64,000 nucleotides of DNA from Micromonospora rubida. GTDB taxonomy: Bacteria; Actinomycetota; Actinomycetes; Mycobacteriales; Micromonosporaceae. Shown here piece by piece: positions 34,209 to 43,153 of the stretch (the first letter of the stretch is position 1; every line of letters starts with the position of its first letter). Where the stretch lies: NCBI RefSeq assembly GCF_009908295.1, contig NZ_JAAALO010000005.1, positions 1 to 64,000 of the forward strand, written 5' to 3'. Below the pieces are notes generated by a model, which had not been told where the DNA came from, did not search any database, and worked only from the letters and a program-made list of their open reading frames with translations. The translations under genes and the position numbers were made by a program.

Positions 34209-35249
34209 ATGTCCATCATCGAGGACGTCGGGGCGCAGGTGCGGGCCGCCGCCGAGGATCTGCCGATCGCCCAGCTCGCCCTGGCGCTGGAGAAGTTCGG
34301 CCAGGCCACCGAGCGGCTGCGCTGGGTACGGCAGGAGTCGGCCAACCCGATGGGGGTGCCAGAGCTGTCCGCCGCCACCGAGCACGCCGAGTCCGCCGGG
34401 CACGCGCTGCGGGTGGCGCAGGAGCAGCTGTCGGCGTACCTGGCGGCGATCGGGCTGGCCCCCGACGGCGCCCCCGCGGCCCGCCCGGCCGGCGACCGGC
34501 AGACGCACGACGCGCCGCGCGGGGGGCCGCCCGCCGCCGGGGAGCAGCAGCCGCCGCCCGCCCAGGACGACAACCCGGTGCTGCGCCGCTGGTGGGCGGT
34601 GCGGGTGGCGGAGCTGACCGGCGGTCGGGAGGGTGCGCCGGACACGCCGGACGAGAAGGTCCGCGACTCCCGCGAGCTGCTGCGCCGGGTGGTCGACGGG
34701 GTCCGTTCCGGCGACCGGGACCGGCTGCACCGGGAGCTGCGCGGCGCGCACGCCGACGTCGGCCTCGGCCTGGCCGCGATCGCCCCGCCGATGCTGCGCG
34801 AGCTGGCCGGCGAGCTGCTCGGTCATCCGCCCCGCGCCGACGACCTGACCCGGCTGCGCCGGGAGCTGGAGGGCCGGGTCCGCGACCTGCTCCCCGGGCT
34901 GCCCCCGCCGGCGCTGGAGACGCTGCTGACCAGGATCTGCCGGATGCCCCCGCCGCAGCGCGGCAGCGGCGAGGAGCAGCCGCACAGCGCCGATCCGGCG
35001 GTCACCGCCGGCGTGGCGACCGCCGTGCTGCTGGCCCGCCTCGGCAAGGATCTGCCCCGCGACCCCGGGCAGCCCGACGCGGCCGGCGAGCCCGCCCGGG
35101 AGAAGCGCCGCGAGGCCGAGCGGGACGTCTGGGACCAGGCGACGCGGGACCGGGCCGCCCGGGAGCGCGCAGCGCGGGACCGGGCCGCCCAGGGCCGCCC
35201 ACCCGCGCCGCCCGCCGGGACTGCCGCCCGCCGGGACTCCGATGGCTGA
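34209..35249 (+). CDS. Helical protein of the FtsK-type operon, 346 aa
   Basis: No recognised family. Residues about 1-80 are a coiled-coil-like region similar in style to the first gene (MSIIEDVGAQVRAAAEDLPI). A Pro-rich disordered linker (about 85-120) follows, then a helical domain about 125-290 with DEKVRDSRELLRRVVDGV, and a highly charged repetitive tail (DRAARERAARDRAAQGR). It starts 8 bp after the preceding stop and overlaps the ATPase gene by 8 bp. Position suggests it is a structural partner of the ATPase. Confidence 0.8.
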   Translation: MSIIEDVGAQVRAAAEDLPIAQLALALEKFGQATERLRWVRQESANPMGVPELSAATEHAESAGHALRVAQEQLSAYLAAIGLAPDGAPAARPAGDRQTHDAPRGGPPAAGEQQPPPAQDDNPVLRRWWAVRVAELTGGREGAPDTPDEKVRDSRELLRRVVDGVRSGDRDRLHRELRGAHADVGLGLAAIAPPMLRELAGELLGHPPRADDLTRLRRELEGRVRDLLPGLPPPALETLLTRICRMPPPQRGSGEEQPHSADPAVTAGVATAVLLARLGKDLPRDPGQPDAAGEPAREKRREAERDVWDQATRDRAARERAARDRAAQGRPPAPPAGTAARRDSDG

Positions 35250-37926
35250 CCGACGGACCCAACTGGTGACCCGGGTGCGCGGCATGCTCTCCGAGGCGCT
35301 GGGCGCCACCCGGGGCCGACTCGCCGCCGCCGACGCCGAACTCGCCGCCGCCCGGGACCGGCTGGCCCGGGTCGAGCGCGCCGCCGCGGCCGTGCCGGCG
35401 AGGGTGGGGACGCAGCGGGACCGGCGGCTGGCCGAGATCGACGCCCAGCACGCCGCCCGGATCGCCGAGCTGGCCCACCGGGCCGTGGACGCGGCCCGCC
35501 GGGAGGCCCCCGGCGCGGCCTCCGCCGACTGGACGCGGTGGACCGTCACGCCGGCCGGGCGCGGCGAGCAGCCCGGCGCGGTCCGGGTCGGCACCGTACG
35601 CATCCCCGGCGCGGAGCCGGTGCCGGCGCTGGTGCCGCTGCTCGACGCCGGGCACGTGCACCTGACCGGGGCCGAGGCCGACGGCGGGGCCGCCGTCGTG
35701 CCGGCGCTGCTGCTGCGCAGCCTGGGCCGGGCCGACCCGGGCGCGGTGCGGCTGTTCGGGTACGACCCGGAGCACCTCGGCGGGGGCCTGGCCGGGTTCG
35801 CCCCGCTGGGCACCGCCGGGCAGCTCACCTTCGTCGGGCCGGGCGGGCTGGGCCGGCTGCTGGACGACCTGGTGGAGCAAATCCGCCGGATCAACGAGAC
35901 GGTGCTGGCCGGCGAGTACCGCTCGCTGCGCGACCTGGCCGCCGCGACCAGCCGTCGCCCGGAGCCGTGGCGGGTGGCGGTGCTGCTCGGCGGCGACGAG
36001 CTGTCCCGGCACGAACGCGGCCAGCTCGACCGGGTGGTCCGCACCGGCGCGGCCTGCGGGGTGCATCTGGTGATGCGGGGCGTGCCGGTGCCCGACGACC
36101 CCACGGTGACCCGGATCGTGGTGGGCCCGGACGGCGCCCGGGTGGGCGGGCCGCCCGGCCTGCCGGTGACCCTGGACCCGCCGCCGCCGGCAACCCTGGT
36201 CACCGAGACCTGCCGGCAGGTCGCCGCCCGGGTCAACGCCGGCCCCCCGCCGGCCCCGTTCACCGACCTGCTGCCGCCGCCGGAGCAGATGTGGCGGGAG
36301 GACTCCTCCGCCGGGCTGACCGCACCGATCGGCGAGGGCCCGCACGGCCGGCCGGTGCTGCTCAACCTCGGCGACTACCCGCCGCACGCGCTGATCGGCG
36401 GCCCCTCGGGCACCGGCAAGACCAACCTGATCTTCGCCTGGATCGGCGCGCTGGCGTCCCGGTACTCCCCCGCCGAGCTGGAGTTCTATCTGCTCGACTT
36501 CAAGGAGGGGGTGTCCTTCGCCCGGTTCGCCCAGGGCCGACGGGATCCGAGCTGGCTGCCGCACATGCGGCTGGTCGGGATCAACGTCAACACCGACCGG
36601 GAGTTCGGGTTGGCCCTGCTGCGCTTCCTCGCCGAGGAGCTGCGCCGGCGGGCCGACGCGGCGAAGAAGCACGAGGTCACCAAGCTCGCCGAGCTGCGGG
36701 CGGTGGACCCGACCGGGCACTGGCCCCGGATCGTCGCCGTGGTCGACGAGTTCCAGGCGCTGCTGGCCGGCCGGGACGTGGTGGCCCGGGAGGCCGCCGA
36801 CCTGCTGGAGGACCTGGCCCGCCGGGGCCGCTCCCAGGGCATCCACCTGGTGCTGGCGTCGCAGGACGTGCGGGGCATCGAGGCGCTGTGGGGGCGGCCG
36901 GCGCTGGTCGCCCAGTTCACCCTGCGCATCGCGCTGCCCAAGGCGCTGCGCATCCTCGCCGAGCGCAACGACGCCGCCCAGTCGCTGCCCCGCCACCACG
37001 CCGTGGTCAACGCCGAGTCGGGGCTGGCGGAGGGCAACGAGGTGGCCCGCATCCCGTCGGCCAGCGACTGGGATGCCTGGAGCGAGTTGCAGCACCGGCT
37101 GTGGCGGATGCGCCCGCAGGACGCGAAGCCGGCCCGGCTGTTCGACGGTGACGCGATCCCCCGGCTGCGCGACGCCCCGGACTTCCGGGCACTGAACCCG
37201 CCCGAGGGCGACGGAGCGCCGCGCAGCCCGGTCGCGCTGCTCGGGGAGATCATCGACGTGCAGGCCCGATCGGCGGTGCTGCGACTGCCCCGGGCTCCCG
37301 GGCGGAACCTGGCGGTGCTGGGCACCCGGGTCGACGAGGCGTGCGCGGTGCTGGACGCCGCAGCCCGGTCCCTGGCCCGCCAGCACCGTCCCGGCACGGC
37401 CCGGTTCTCCATCGCCTGCCTCGACCCGGACGCCGACCCGGCAGCCCGGGAGCTGTACGCCGACCTCGCCGACGACGCCGCCTGGTACGACGACGAGACC
37501 CTGCCGGAGCTGATGGCCGAGACCTCCGCCGCCCTGGACCGGCCGGGCACCCCGGCCACCCCGCACTACCTGCTGTTGTACGCGGTCGACGCGGCGGCCG
37601 GCCGGCTGGCCGCACGGGCCGGCGGGCGCACCGGGCTGGAGCAGCTGCGCCGGATCCTGCACGACGGGCCGGAGCGGCGTACCCACGTGCTGGCCTGGTG
37701 GCGCGGCGTGGCCCGGATGCGGGTGGACCTCGGCGGGCCGGCCGCCCGCACCGACCAGATCGGCGCGTGGGTGGCCCTCGACGTGCAGGGCGCCGAGCTG
37801 GGCTCGTCGCTGTACCCGGGCAGCGGGGGGCCGGACTGGTACCCCCGGCCGTGGCGGGGGCTTTTCTTCGACCGGGCGGCGCACCGCACCGGCCAGGTCA
37901 TCATCCCCTACGGACCGTCGGCATGA
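35242..37926 (+). CDS. FtsK/SpoIIIE domain ATPase, soluble form
   Basis: 894 residues. A coiled coil occupies about residues 1-90 and no transmembrane segment is visible. A degenerate P-loop-like region (about 100-350, with FTFVGPGG-type strands and LLGGDELSRHERGQLDRVV) is followed by the FtsK domain: Walker A GGPSGTGKTN near 387, YLLDFKEGVSF, Walker B VAVVDEFQALL near 499, and GIHLVLASQDVRG. The C-terminal region has a further inactive-looking ATPase-like domain. The multi-ATPase layout recalls EccC of type VII secretion, but the membrane anchor is missing here and may be supplied by the next gene. Confidence 0.88.
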   Translation: MADRRTQLVTRVRGMLSEALGATRGRLAAADAELAAARDRLARVERAAAAVPARVGTQRDRRLAEIDAQHAARIAELAHRAVDAARREAPGAASADWTRWTVTPAGRGEQPGAVRVGTVRIPGAEPVPALVPLLDAGHVHLTGAEADGGAAVVPALLLRSLGRADPGAVRLFGYDPEHLGGGLAGFAPLGTAGQLTFVGPGGLGRLLDDLVEQIRRINETVLAGEYRSLRDLAAATSRRPEPWRVAVLLGGDELSRHERGQLDRVVRTGAACGVHLVMRGVPVPDDPTVTRIVVGPDGARVGGPPGLPVTLDPPPPATLVTETCRQVAARVNAGPPPAPFTDLLPPPEQMWREDSSAGLTAPIGEGPHGRPVLLNLGDYPPHALIGGPSGTGKTNLIFAWIGALASRYSPAELEFYLLDFKEGVSFARFAQGRRDPSWLPHMRLVGINVNTDREFGLALLRFLAEELRRRADAAKKHEVTKLAELRAVDPTGHWPRIVAVVDEFQALLAGRDVVAREAADLLEDLARRGRSQGIHLVLASQDVRGIEALWGRPALVAQFTLRIALPKALRILAERNDAAQSLPRHHAVVNAESGLAEGNEVARIPSASDWDAWSELQHRLWRMRPQDAKPARLFDGDAIPRLRDAPDFRALNPPEGDGAPRSPVALLGEIIDVQARSAVLRLPRAPGRNLAVLGTRVDEACAVLDAAARSLARQHRPGTARFSIACLDPDADPAARELYADLADDAAWYDDETLPELMAETSAALDRPGTPATPHYLLLYAVDAAAGRLAARAGGRTGLEQLRRILHDGPERRTHVLAWWRGVARMRVDLGGPAARTDQIGAWVALDVQGAELGSSLYPGSGGPDWYPRPWRGLFFDRAAHRTGQVIIPYGPSA

Positions 37927-38588
37927 ACGAACCGGTGACCAGCGAGACGTACGCGGCGCAGGTGCGCCGGCTGGCCGAGCTGTCCGACCGGGTGCGCGTC
38001 CAGCGGGCCGAGGCGCGCACCTGGCACGAGCAGCAGTGCGCCGCCGCCGAGCGGGCCGTCGCCGAGGCCACCGAGCAGCTCCGGTACGCCGAGCGGGAGG
38101 CGGTCGACGCGCGGGAGCTGGTGGAGCGGGTGGACGCCGAGTCGGCCCACCTGTGGCAGCAGCTACGGGCCCGGCTGGGTGTCGGCGCCCGCCGTATCGG
38201 GGACCCGCCCGGCCCGGCCCGGGACGCGTCGGGCGACCCGCTGTTGCTGCTGCACGGGGTGCGCGGGCTGCTGGACCGGACCCGGCAGCCCGGGGAGCTG
38301 CCCGCGTCGGCGAACCCGATGCTGGCGCTGTGCGGCGTGCTGGGCGCGGCGCTGATGTCCGCCCTCGGCGCGGGCGTCCGCGCGCTCGGCGCCCGCAACG
38401 GCGGCGACCTGGCGGTGGGGCTGCCGGTGCTGGCGCTGGTGGTGACCCTGCTCGGCCCGCCGGTCGGGCTGGCCCTGGCCAGGCGGCTCGCCGACCGCCG
38501 GCACGCGGTCCTGTCGCCCCGACCGGTCACCGTCGTCCTGGTGGCGGGCCTGGTCACCACAGGTGTGCTCCTGGTCCTCACCCGCTAG
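37923..38588 (+). CDS. Coiled-coil membrane protein of the FtsK-type operon
   Basis: 221 residues. The N-terminal half is a long coiled coil (VRRLAELSDRVRVQRAEART through ELVERVDAESAHLWQQLRAR). The C-terminal half has three predicted membrane spans (MLALCGVLGAALMSALGAGV, LPVLALVVTLLGPPVGLAL, TVVLVAGLVTTGVLLVL). The start overlaps the ATPase stop as ATGA. It could tether the soluble ATPase to the membrane. No family recognised. Confidence 0.8.
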   Translation: MNEPVTSETYAAQVRRLAELSDRVRVQRAEARTWHEQQCAAAERAVAEATEQLRYAEREAVDARELVERVDAESAHLWQQLRARLGVGARRIGDPPGPARDASGDPLLLLHGVRGLLDRTRQPGELPASANPMLALCGVLGAALMSALGAGVRALGARNGGDLAVGLPVLALVVTLLGPPVGLALARRLADRRHAVLSPRPVTVVLVAGLVTTGVLLVLTR

Positions 38589-38695
38589 CCCCGTGTCCAA
38601 GCGCCGGAGACGCACGGCCACGTCTCCGGCGGCAGGCAGGCGCGATCGCCGTCGACCGGTCAGACGCGCCCGACCCAGCCGGTGCGGCCCGTCCC

Positions 38696-40024
38696 CTACC
38701 GGTCGGCGGGGATGGCGACCGCCTCCCGCAGGAGGCGGCGGGCGAGGACCACTCGGTCGGCGTCGTCGTCGAGGCCGGGCAGGTCACCGACCCGGGACAC
38801 CGCGCCGGTGAGCAGCGCGCGCAGCGCCGCCTCGCACTGGGCGGGCAGGGTGAGCGTACGGTCGAACAGCCGCAGCGCGACCGTGCCGTCCCCGGCCGGT
38901 TCGAGCTGCCAGCGCAGCCCCGGGCGGAGCGCGAGCCGGGTGTCGGCGTCGAGGGCGGCCAGCGCGGCGGCCTGGGCCAGGGGGCGGATCGGCGCCGGTC
39001 GGGCGGCCGGCCAGGCCCGGGCCCGCAGCCGGTCCGCCACGGTGGCCGGGTCGGCGCGCAGCAGCCAGTCCCGCAGCGCCTCGACGGTCTCGGTCAGCTC
39101 CGGCTCGATCGCGGCCGGGTCGGTCACGTCGGTGCCGAACGGCAGGCCGGCGCGCAGCCGGGCGTCGGAGGCGGCCAGGGCGAGCAACTCCTCGACGATG
39201 GCGTACCGGGTCAGCGCCCGGATGCCGACGGTCAGGTGCAGCGAGCTGGACTCCTGGGCCTGGGCGCTGTGCAGCCAGCCGCGCGGCAGGTAGAGCGCGT
39301 CGCCCGGTTCGAGGATCACGTCGAGCGCGGCGGGGCCCTGAGCGGTGGCGGAGACCTCGTCGGCCCGACCGCCCCAGGGCTGCTTCTCCAGCGGGTCGGC
39401 CAGCACCGGCGGGTGGATGCGCCAGTGCTTGCGCCCGTCGACCTGGAGGACGAAGACGTCATGGGTGTCGTAGTGGGTGGCGAAGCCCTGGCTGCCGGCC
39501 GGGGTCAGATAGGCGTTGACCTGCAACGGCTGGGCGAGGGCGGTGCCGAGGTCACGGGCGAAGTCGACCAGGGCGGGCCAGGTGCGGTGCAGCCCCTGGA
39601 GCACCAGGGTGGCGCCGGAGGCGTACAACTCCAGCACCCGCTCGTCGAGGACCTGGTCGCCGATCTCGGCGCCCGCGCCGCCGCCGCCGGTGTAACGCGC
39701 CGCCGGCACGAGCTGGCCGTCCTTGGCGATCCGCAGGAACGGGGTACGCAGGCCGCGGCGGCTGAGCAGCTCGTCGGCGTCGGCGGGGCTGAGCAGGTCG
39801 GTGAAGCCGTCGGAGTTGGGCAGCTCGGCGGCGCGGGAGAGCAGCGGTGCCCGGCCCCAGTGGGCGGCGGCGAACTTGCCCGGCTCGACGGCGGCGCAGC
39901 GGGCGAGCGCCCGGTCGGCGGCGGACCTGCCCGACTCTGCGGAGGCGCAGCGGCCGAGCGCCCGGGTGGCGGCGGACGGAACCGCCGGGCGGTGGCGGCC
40001 GCCCGGCGGGTCGATGATCGTCAC
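38696..40024 (-). CDS. Cupin-4 / JmjC-like 2-oxoglutarate oxygenase
   Basis: 442 residues, related to ribosomal oxygenases (MINA53, NO66, YcfD/RoxA) that hydroxylate His or Arg side chains using Fe(II) and 2-oxoglutarate. Likely iron ligands are His184 and Asp186 (FATHYDTHD) and His252 (YLPRGWLHSA). FVLQVDGRKHW and VILEPGDALYLPRG complete the double-stranded beta-helix. The C-terminal domain about 280-440 matches the dimerisation and winged-helix part of the family. The N-terminus has an unusual duplicated Ala/Arg/Cys-rich stretch. It starts at GTG 40024, 9 bp after the stop of the repeat peptide, so that peptide is the obvious candidate substrate. Confidence 0.9.
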   Translation of the reverse strand: MTIIDPPGGRHRPAVPSAATRALGRCASAESGRSAADRALARCAAVEPGKFAAAHWGRAPLLSRAAELPNSDGFTDLLSPADADELLSRRGLRTPFLRIAKDGQLVPAARYTGGGGAGAEIGDQVLDERVLELYASGATLVLQGLHRTWPALVDFARDLGTALAQPLQVNAYLTPAGSQGFATHYDTHDVFVLQVDGRKHWRIHPPVLADPLEKQPWGGRADEVSATAQGPAALDVILEPGDALYLPRGWLHSAQAQESSSLHLTVGIRALTRYAIVEELLALAASDARLRAGLPFGTDVTDPAAIEPELTETVEALRDWLLRADPATVADRLRARAWPAARPAPIRPLAQAAALAALDADTRLALRPGLRWQLEPAGDGTVALRLFDRTLTLPAQCEAALRALLTGAVSRVGDLPGLDDDADRVVLARRLLREAVAIPADR

Positions 40025-40033
40025 GACGTTCCG

Positions 40034-40273
40034 TCAGGCCGAGCCGTCGGCGCCGCCGTCGTGCTGACCGGGGGTCGCACCACCGTCGGCCGGACCCTCG
40101 GCGCTGCCGTCCGCACCACCGTCGTGCTGACCCGGGGTCGCACCACCGTCGGCCGGACCCTCCGCGCTGCCGTCCGCACCACCGTCGTGCTGACCCGGGG
40201 TCGCACCACCGTCGGCCGGACCCTCCGCGCCGCCGCCGCCGCTCGTCTGGATGTCGTCGTCGTTGAGTGCCAT
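40034..40273 (-). CDS. Triple-repeat Asp/Gly-rich peptide, candidate modified-peptide precursor
   Basis: 79 residues: a 16-residue leader-like start (MALNDDDIQTSGGGGA), then three identical 21-residue units, each beginning EGPADGG and containing ATPGQHDGG and ADGSA. Each unit has exactly one His and four Asp. ATG 40273 has GGGAG at six bases. The gene ends nine bases before the cupin-4 oxygenase on the same strand. Identical cores plus an adjacent oxygenase is the layout of a multicore ribosomal peptide. No signal peptide, Cys or hydrophobic segment. Product and role unknown. Confidence 0.75.
   Translation of the reverse strand: MALNDDDIQTSGGGGAEGPADGGATPGQHDGGADGSAEGPADGGATPGQHDGGADGSAEGPADGGATPGQHDGGADGSA
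40037..40225 (-). repeat. Three tandem 63-bp coding repeats
   Basis: Units at 40225-40163, 40162-40100 and 40099-40037 encode the three identical peptide units. At DNA level they differ by only a few bases, so expansion or gene conversion is recent. In-frame coding and absence of spacers rule out a CRISPR array. Confidence 0.9.
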
Positions 40274-40386
40274 TCGGTGCTCCCTCGGAAGTGCCGCCCC
40301 GCCGTGCGGCGGGGTCCGTCGTGCAGCCGGTGGTACCCCCGGCGCGATCTTCTCTAACCACACCGTAGACGGCGGGTTCCGTCGAC

Positions 40387-41055
40387 ATGGCCGGTTCGCC
40401 CGGCCCGGCCGGCGGGGCCGCCCCGCCGACCGGCCCGGCGCGGGCCGCCGACTGGCTCGCCGCCGGGCGAGATCTCGAGGCCGCCGACTGGGACCAGATC
40501 TTTGACGGCTTCCGGTCCAGTGTCGGTTCGCCCGGTACGGCGTTCTGGCGACAGATCATCGACGCGTACCCCGAGGCGAAGGTGGTCCTCACCGTCCGCG
40601 ACCCGCAGAGCTGGTACGACAGCACGGCGAGCACGATCAAGCACACGCCCGCTCCGCCGGGCCTCGTCCGCCTGCTCACGTGGGGGCGCACCAGGCCCAG
40701 CGACAGCTTGGTGGAGGAAGCGCAGCAGATGCTCAGCGAGCGGGAAGGCAGCCAGTTCACCAACCGGGAGGAGGCGCTCGCGGCGTTTCAGCGGCACGTC
40801 GACGCGGTCCGGGCGTATGTGCCTCCCGAGCGGCTGCTGATCTTCAACGTCCGCGAGGGCTGGGGACCGCTGTGCGCGTTCCTCGGCCGGCCCGAGCCCA
40901 CCGAGCCGTTTCCCGTGGAGAACGACCGCGCCAGCTTCCGCCGCCGGCAACGCAAGGCGACGAACCGGGTGATCAGGCGTCGGGTCGCCGTCGCGGCCGG
41001 CATCGCGGCCACCCTCGCGTTGACCGTGTGGGCGAGGCGCGGGATGCGCCGATAG
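40387..41055 (+). pseudogene. Sulfotransferase family protein lacking its N-terminus
   Basis: The body (DWDQIFDGFRSSVGSPGTAF, YPEAKVVLTVRDPQSWYDST, FNVREGWGPLCAFLG, ending in a basic and hydrophobic tail AGIAATLALTVWARRG) matches the Sulfotransfer_4 group, whose members start about 40-50 residues earlier with the phosphosulfate-binding loop G-x-GRTGT. That loop is absent, and the sequence upstream of ATG 40387 is not coding. It is therefore probably a 5'-truncated, inactive gene. It is divergent from the repeat peptide. Confidence 0.7.
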
Positions 41056-41063
41056 CGGGCGGC

Positions 41064-41098
41064 GTGACCGCAGCGCCCCCGAAGGGAGCTGCGGTCAC
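41064..41098. terminator. Bidirectional hairpin terminator
   Basis: GTGACCGCAGC and GCTGCGGTCAC form a perfect 11-bp stem between the convergent sulfotransferase remnant and the M28 peptidase gene. Confidence 0.8.
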
Positions 41099-41136
41099 TC
41101 GCCGATGGTCTCGCGCCTGCCACCAGATGAATCCGA

Positions 41137-42570
41137 TTAGCCTGCCTGTGCCGCCCGCACGTCCTCGTCGTACGTAGCCAGGCGTCCCGTGACCCAGGCG
41201 AGGGACGGCGCGTTGGCCGCCAGCGCCGGCGAGTCGAGATTGCCGACGGTGTCGCAGGGCTGGTGATAGCACGGATCGAACATCTGCCCGGCCTGGCCAC
41301 CGTAGAGGGCCTGCTGCTCCGATGTCTTCACGCCCAGGGTTCCGGTGTCGATCCCGCCGACCGCGATGCCCGCCGCGGCGAACTCGAGGTGGTCCGACCC
41401 GATGGAGGTGATGGGGTGCCGCTCGTACGGCAGGTTCTGGCGCTCGAAGTACCCGGCGAACAGATCGGCGACGACCCGGCCGCCGCCGCTGCCCGCATCC
41501 CAGACGAACCGGCCGCCGTTGGGCGACGCGAGCAACTCGCCGTTGAGCAGCACGGCGATGCGGGCCCGGTCCGCGGCGGAGAGATGAGACACGTAGTAGG
41601 CGGAACCGACGTTGCCCAACTCCTCCGCGCCCCACCACGCGAACCGCACCTTGTTCCGCACGGTCGTCTGGTACGGCGCCATCGCGAGCGCGGTCTGCAG
41701 CACGGCGACGGCCGCCGTGCCGTTGTCGTTGATGCCGGGGCCCTCGGTGCCGCTGTCCACATGGGCGCCGAGCATGACGACGTTTTCCGGGTCGCCGCCC
41801 GCGGTCTCGGCGAAGAGGTTCACGGTCGTCCGGGGCTGGGCGGATCCACGCAGCGTCAGGCGTACCCGGGCACCGGTCGCAGCCCGGCCGATGAGGTCCT
41901 CGCCGTCCTTCCGGGATATCCCGCCCACCGCAATGGTGAACATGGTGGGGTCGAAGGCCAGGAAGCGGTAGATGTTCGCCGGCTCCGGCACGGGGTAGTA
42001 GAGCAGCACCGCCCGGGCTCCCAGGGCTGCGGCGACCTGCTGCTGCACCGCGTAGCCGCAGGCCGCCCGGGCCAGCACGACCACCGCACCGGCGACGGAC
42101 ACGCCGTCGTAGTCGCCTGCGGCGCAGCCGGTCCGGCCGGTCGGCAGCGCGGCCAACGGCGCGTCGACGCCGCCGGCCGGGGTGGACGGGGTGAAGCGGG
42201 TCATCAGCACCGGAACGGCTGTGCTGCCGTCCACGACGAGCCGTTCCTCGGCCACCTCGAAGTTGGTGTAGGGCACCGTCTGCGTCGTGACCTGATATCC
42301 GGCCAGGCGCAGCCGGGCGGCGACATAGGCCGCCGACCGGGCGAATCCCGGCCGGTCGAAACCGCGGTTCCCGCCGCTGTGGTCGGCGATGGCCTGGAGC
42401 GCTGCCAGGTGGGCGTGGAGGCGGCCGGAGGTCAGGCTCGACGCGAGCCGCTCGGCCAGGGGATATGGCGCCGATTCGGCGGCGCGGACCACAGTGCTGG
42501 TCGCCCCCGCAGCCACCAGCATCACCAACGCGTTGATGGACAGGGCTCTGATCAGTCGTGCCACTCGCAC
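41137..42570 (-). CDS. Secreted M28 family metallopeptidase with PA-domain insert
   Basis: 477 residues with a signal peptide (ALSINALVMLVAAGATSTVV, cleavage likely after RAA). A protease-associated domain lies at about 140-240. The catalytic part has GAHVDSGTEGPGINDNGTAA (His and Asp ligands), WWGAEELGNVG (Glu-Glu) and CYHQPCDT (last His). At the position where the family has N-F-D-M-x-x-SPN, this protein has LLNGELLASPN, so the fourth ligand may be Glu instead of Asp. Predicted exported aminopeptidase. It follows DUF5825 by 13 bp and is probably the last gene of the radical SAM operon. Confidence 0.9.
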   Translation of the reverse strand: MRVARLIRALSINALVMLVAAGATSTVVRAAESAPYPLAERLASSLTSGRLHAHLAALQAIADHSGGNRGFDRPGFARSAAYVAARLRLAGYQVTTQTVPYTNFEVAEERLVVDGSTAVPVLMTRFTPSTPAGGVDAPLAALPTGRTGCAAGDYDGVSVAGAVVVLARAACGYAVQQQVAAALGARAVLLYYPVPEPANIYRFLAFDPTMFTIAVGGISRKDGEDLIGRAATGARVRLTLRGSAQPRTTVNLFAETAGGDPENVVMLGAHVDSGTEGPGINDNGTAAVAVLQTALAMAPYQTTVRNKVRFAWWGAEELGNVGSAYYVSHLSAADRARIAVLLNGELLASPNGGRFVWDAGSGGGRVVADLFAGYFERQNLPYERHPITSIGSDHLEFAAAGIAVGGIDTGTLGVKTSEQQALYGGQAGQMFDPCYHQPCDTVGNLDSPALAANAPSLAWVTGRLATYDEDVRAAQAG

Positions 42571-42583
42571 TTCGCCTCCGGGT

Positions 42584-43153
42584 TCACAGGATGCAGGGAA
42601 CGGGCCATCGGGTCGGCCGCCACGGCAACGTCATCGCCGACCGACCGATGCGGAGGACGAGGCCGCGGTCCGCGAGACCGGCGACCGCGTCACGCAGCGC
42701 GGGGTCGAGATCGGCCACGAGGCGCGGCGTCCGCAGCGCCTCGACGGCCGCGACCGCGACCGGATCGACGATCGTCGAGCGGGTGGGCGCGCCCCGTCGG
42801 CCGTCGTGCACGGTGAGGAAGCCAGGGCCGCGACGGTAGTAGCAGAGCCCGAACCGGAACGTCTCGCGCCACCGGGCCAGGTCTTCCGGCGTCACACCGG
42901 ACACGTCCCGAGGCGGCGGCAGGTGCGTCAGCTGCCATCTCGGTACGGGCCCGTCCACGGCGGCGGTCCAGCCGACATCGGCCGCCAGCGCGCTCGCCTC
43001 GCGCAACAGCGCGAGCGCCGGAAGCGCGTTCTCGTCGTCCCCGATCCGGATCGTGCCGCCGATCTCCAACCGGCCGTGTGCCGCGAGCGTTCCCGTCACG
43101 GCGTGCCCGGCGGGTACGGTCCACTCGGCCGGCAGCGCGGCGCTCGCCGTCAC
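42584..43153 (-). CDS. DUF5825 family protein
   Basis: 189 residues from GTG 43153, which overlaps the radical SAM stop as GTGA. The sequence VPAGHAVTGTLAAHGRLEIG, WQLTHLPPPRDVSGV and RFGLCYYRRGPGFLTVHDGR, followed by a C-terminal winged-helix-like tail (VEALRTPRLVADLDPALRDA), fits DUF5825. From memory this family is encoded next to RiPP radical SAM C-methyltransferases. The C-terminal 70 residues resemble those of the radical SAM protein itself (VIALQSLRTPR and ERGLVF), suggesting a shared partner-binding domain. Function unproven. Confidence 0.8.
   Translation of the reverse strand: MTASAALPAEWTVPAGHAVTGTLAAHGRLEIGGTIRIGDDENALPALALLREASALAADVGWTAAVDGPVPRWQLTHLPPPRDVSGVTPEDLARWRETFRFGLCYYRRGPGFLTVHDGRRGAPTRSTIVDPVAVAAVEALRTPRLVADLDPALRDAVAGLADRGLVLRIGRSAMTLPWRPTRWPVPCIL

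Noticed and set aside
40037..40225. Tandem repeats as a CRISPR array
   Set aside because: Units are contiguous, identical in length with no spacers, and coding in frame.
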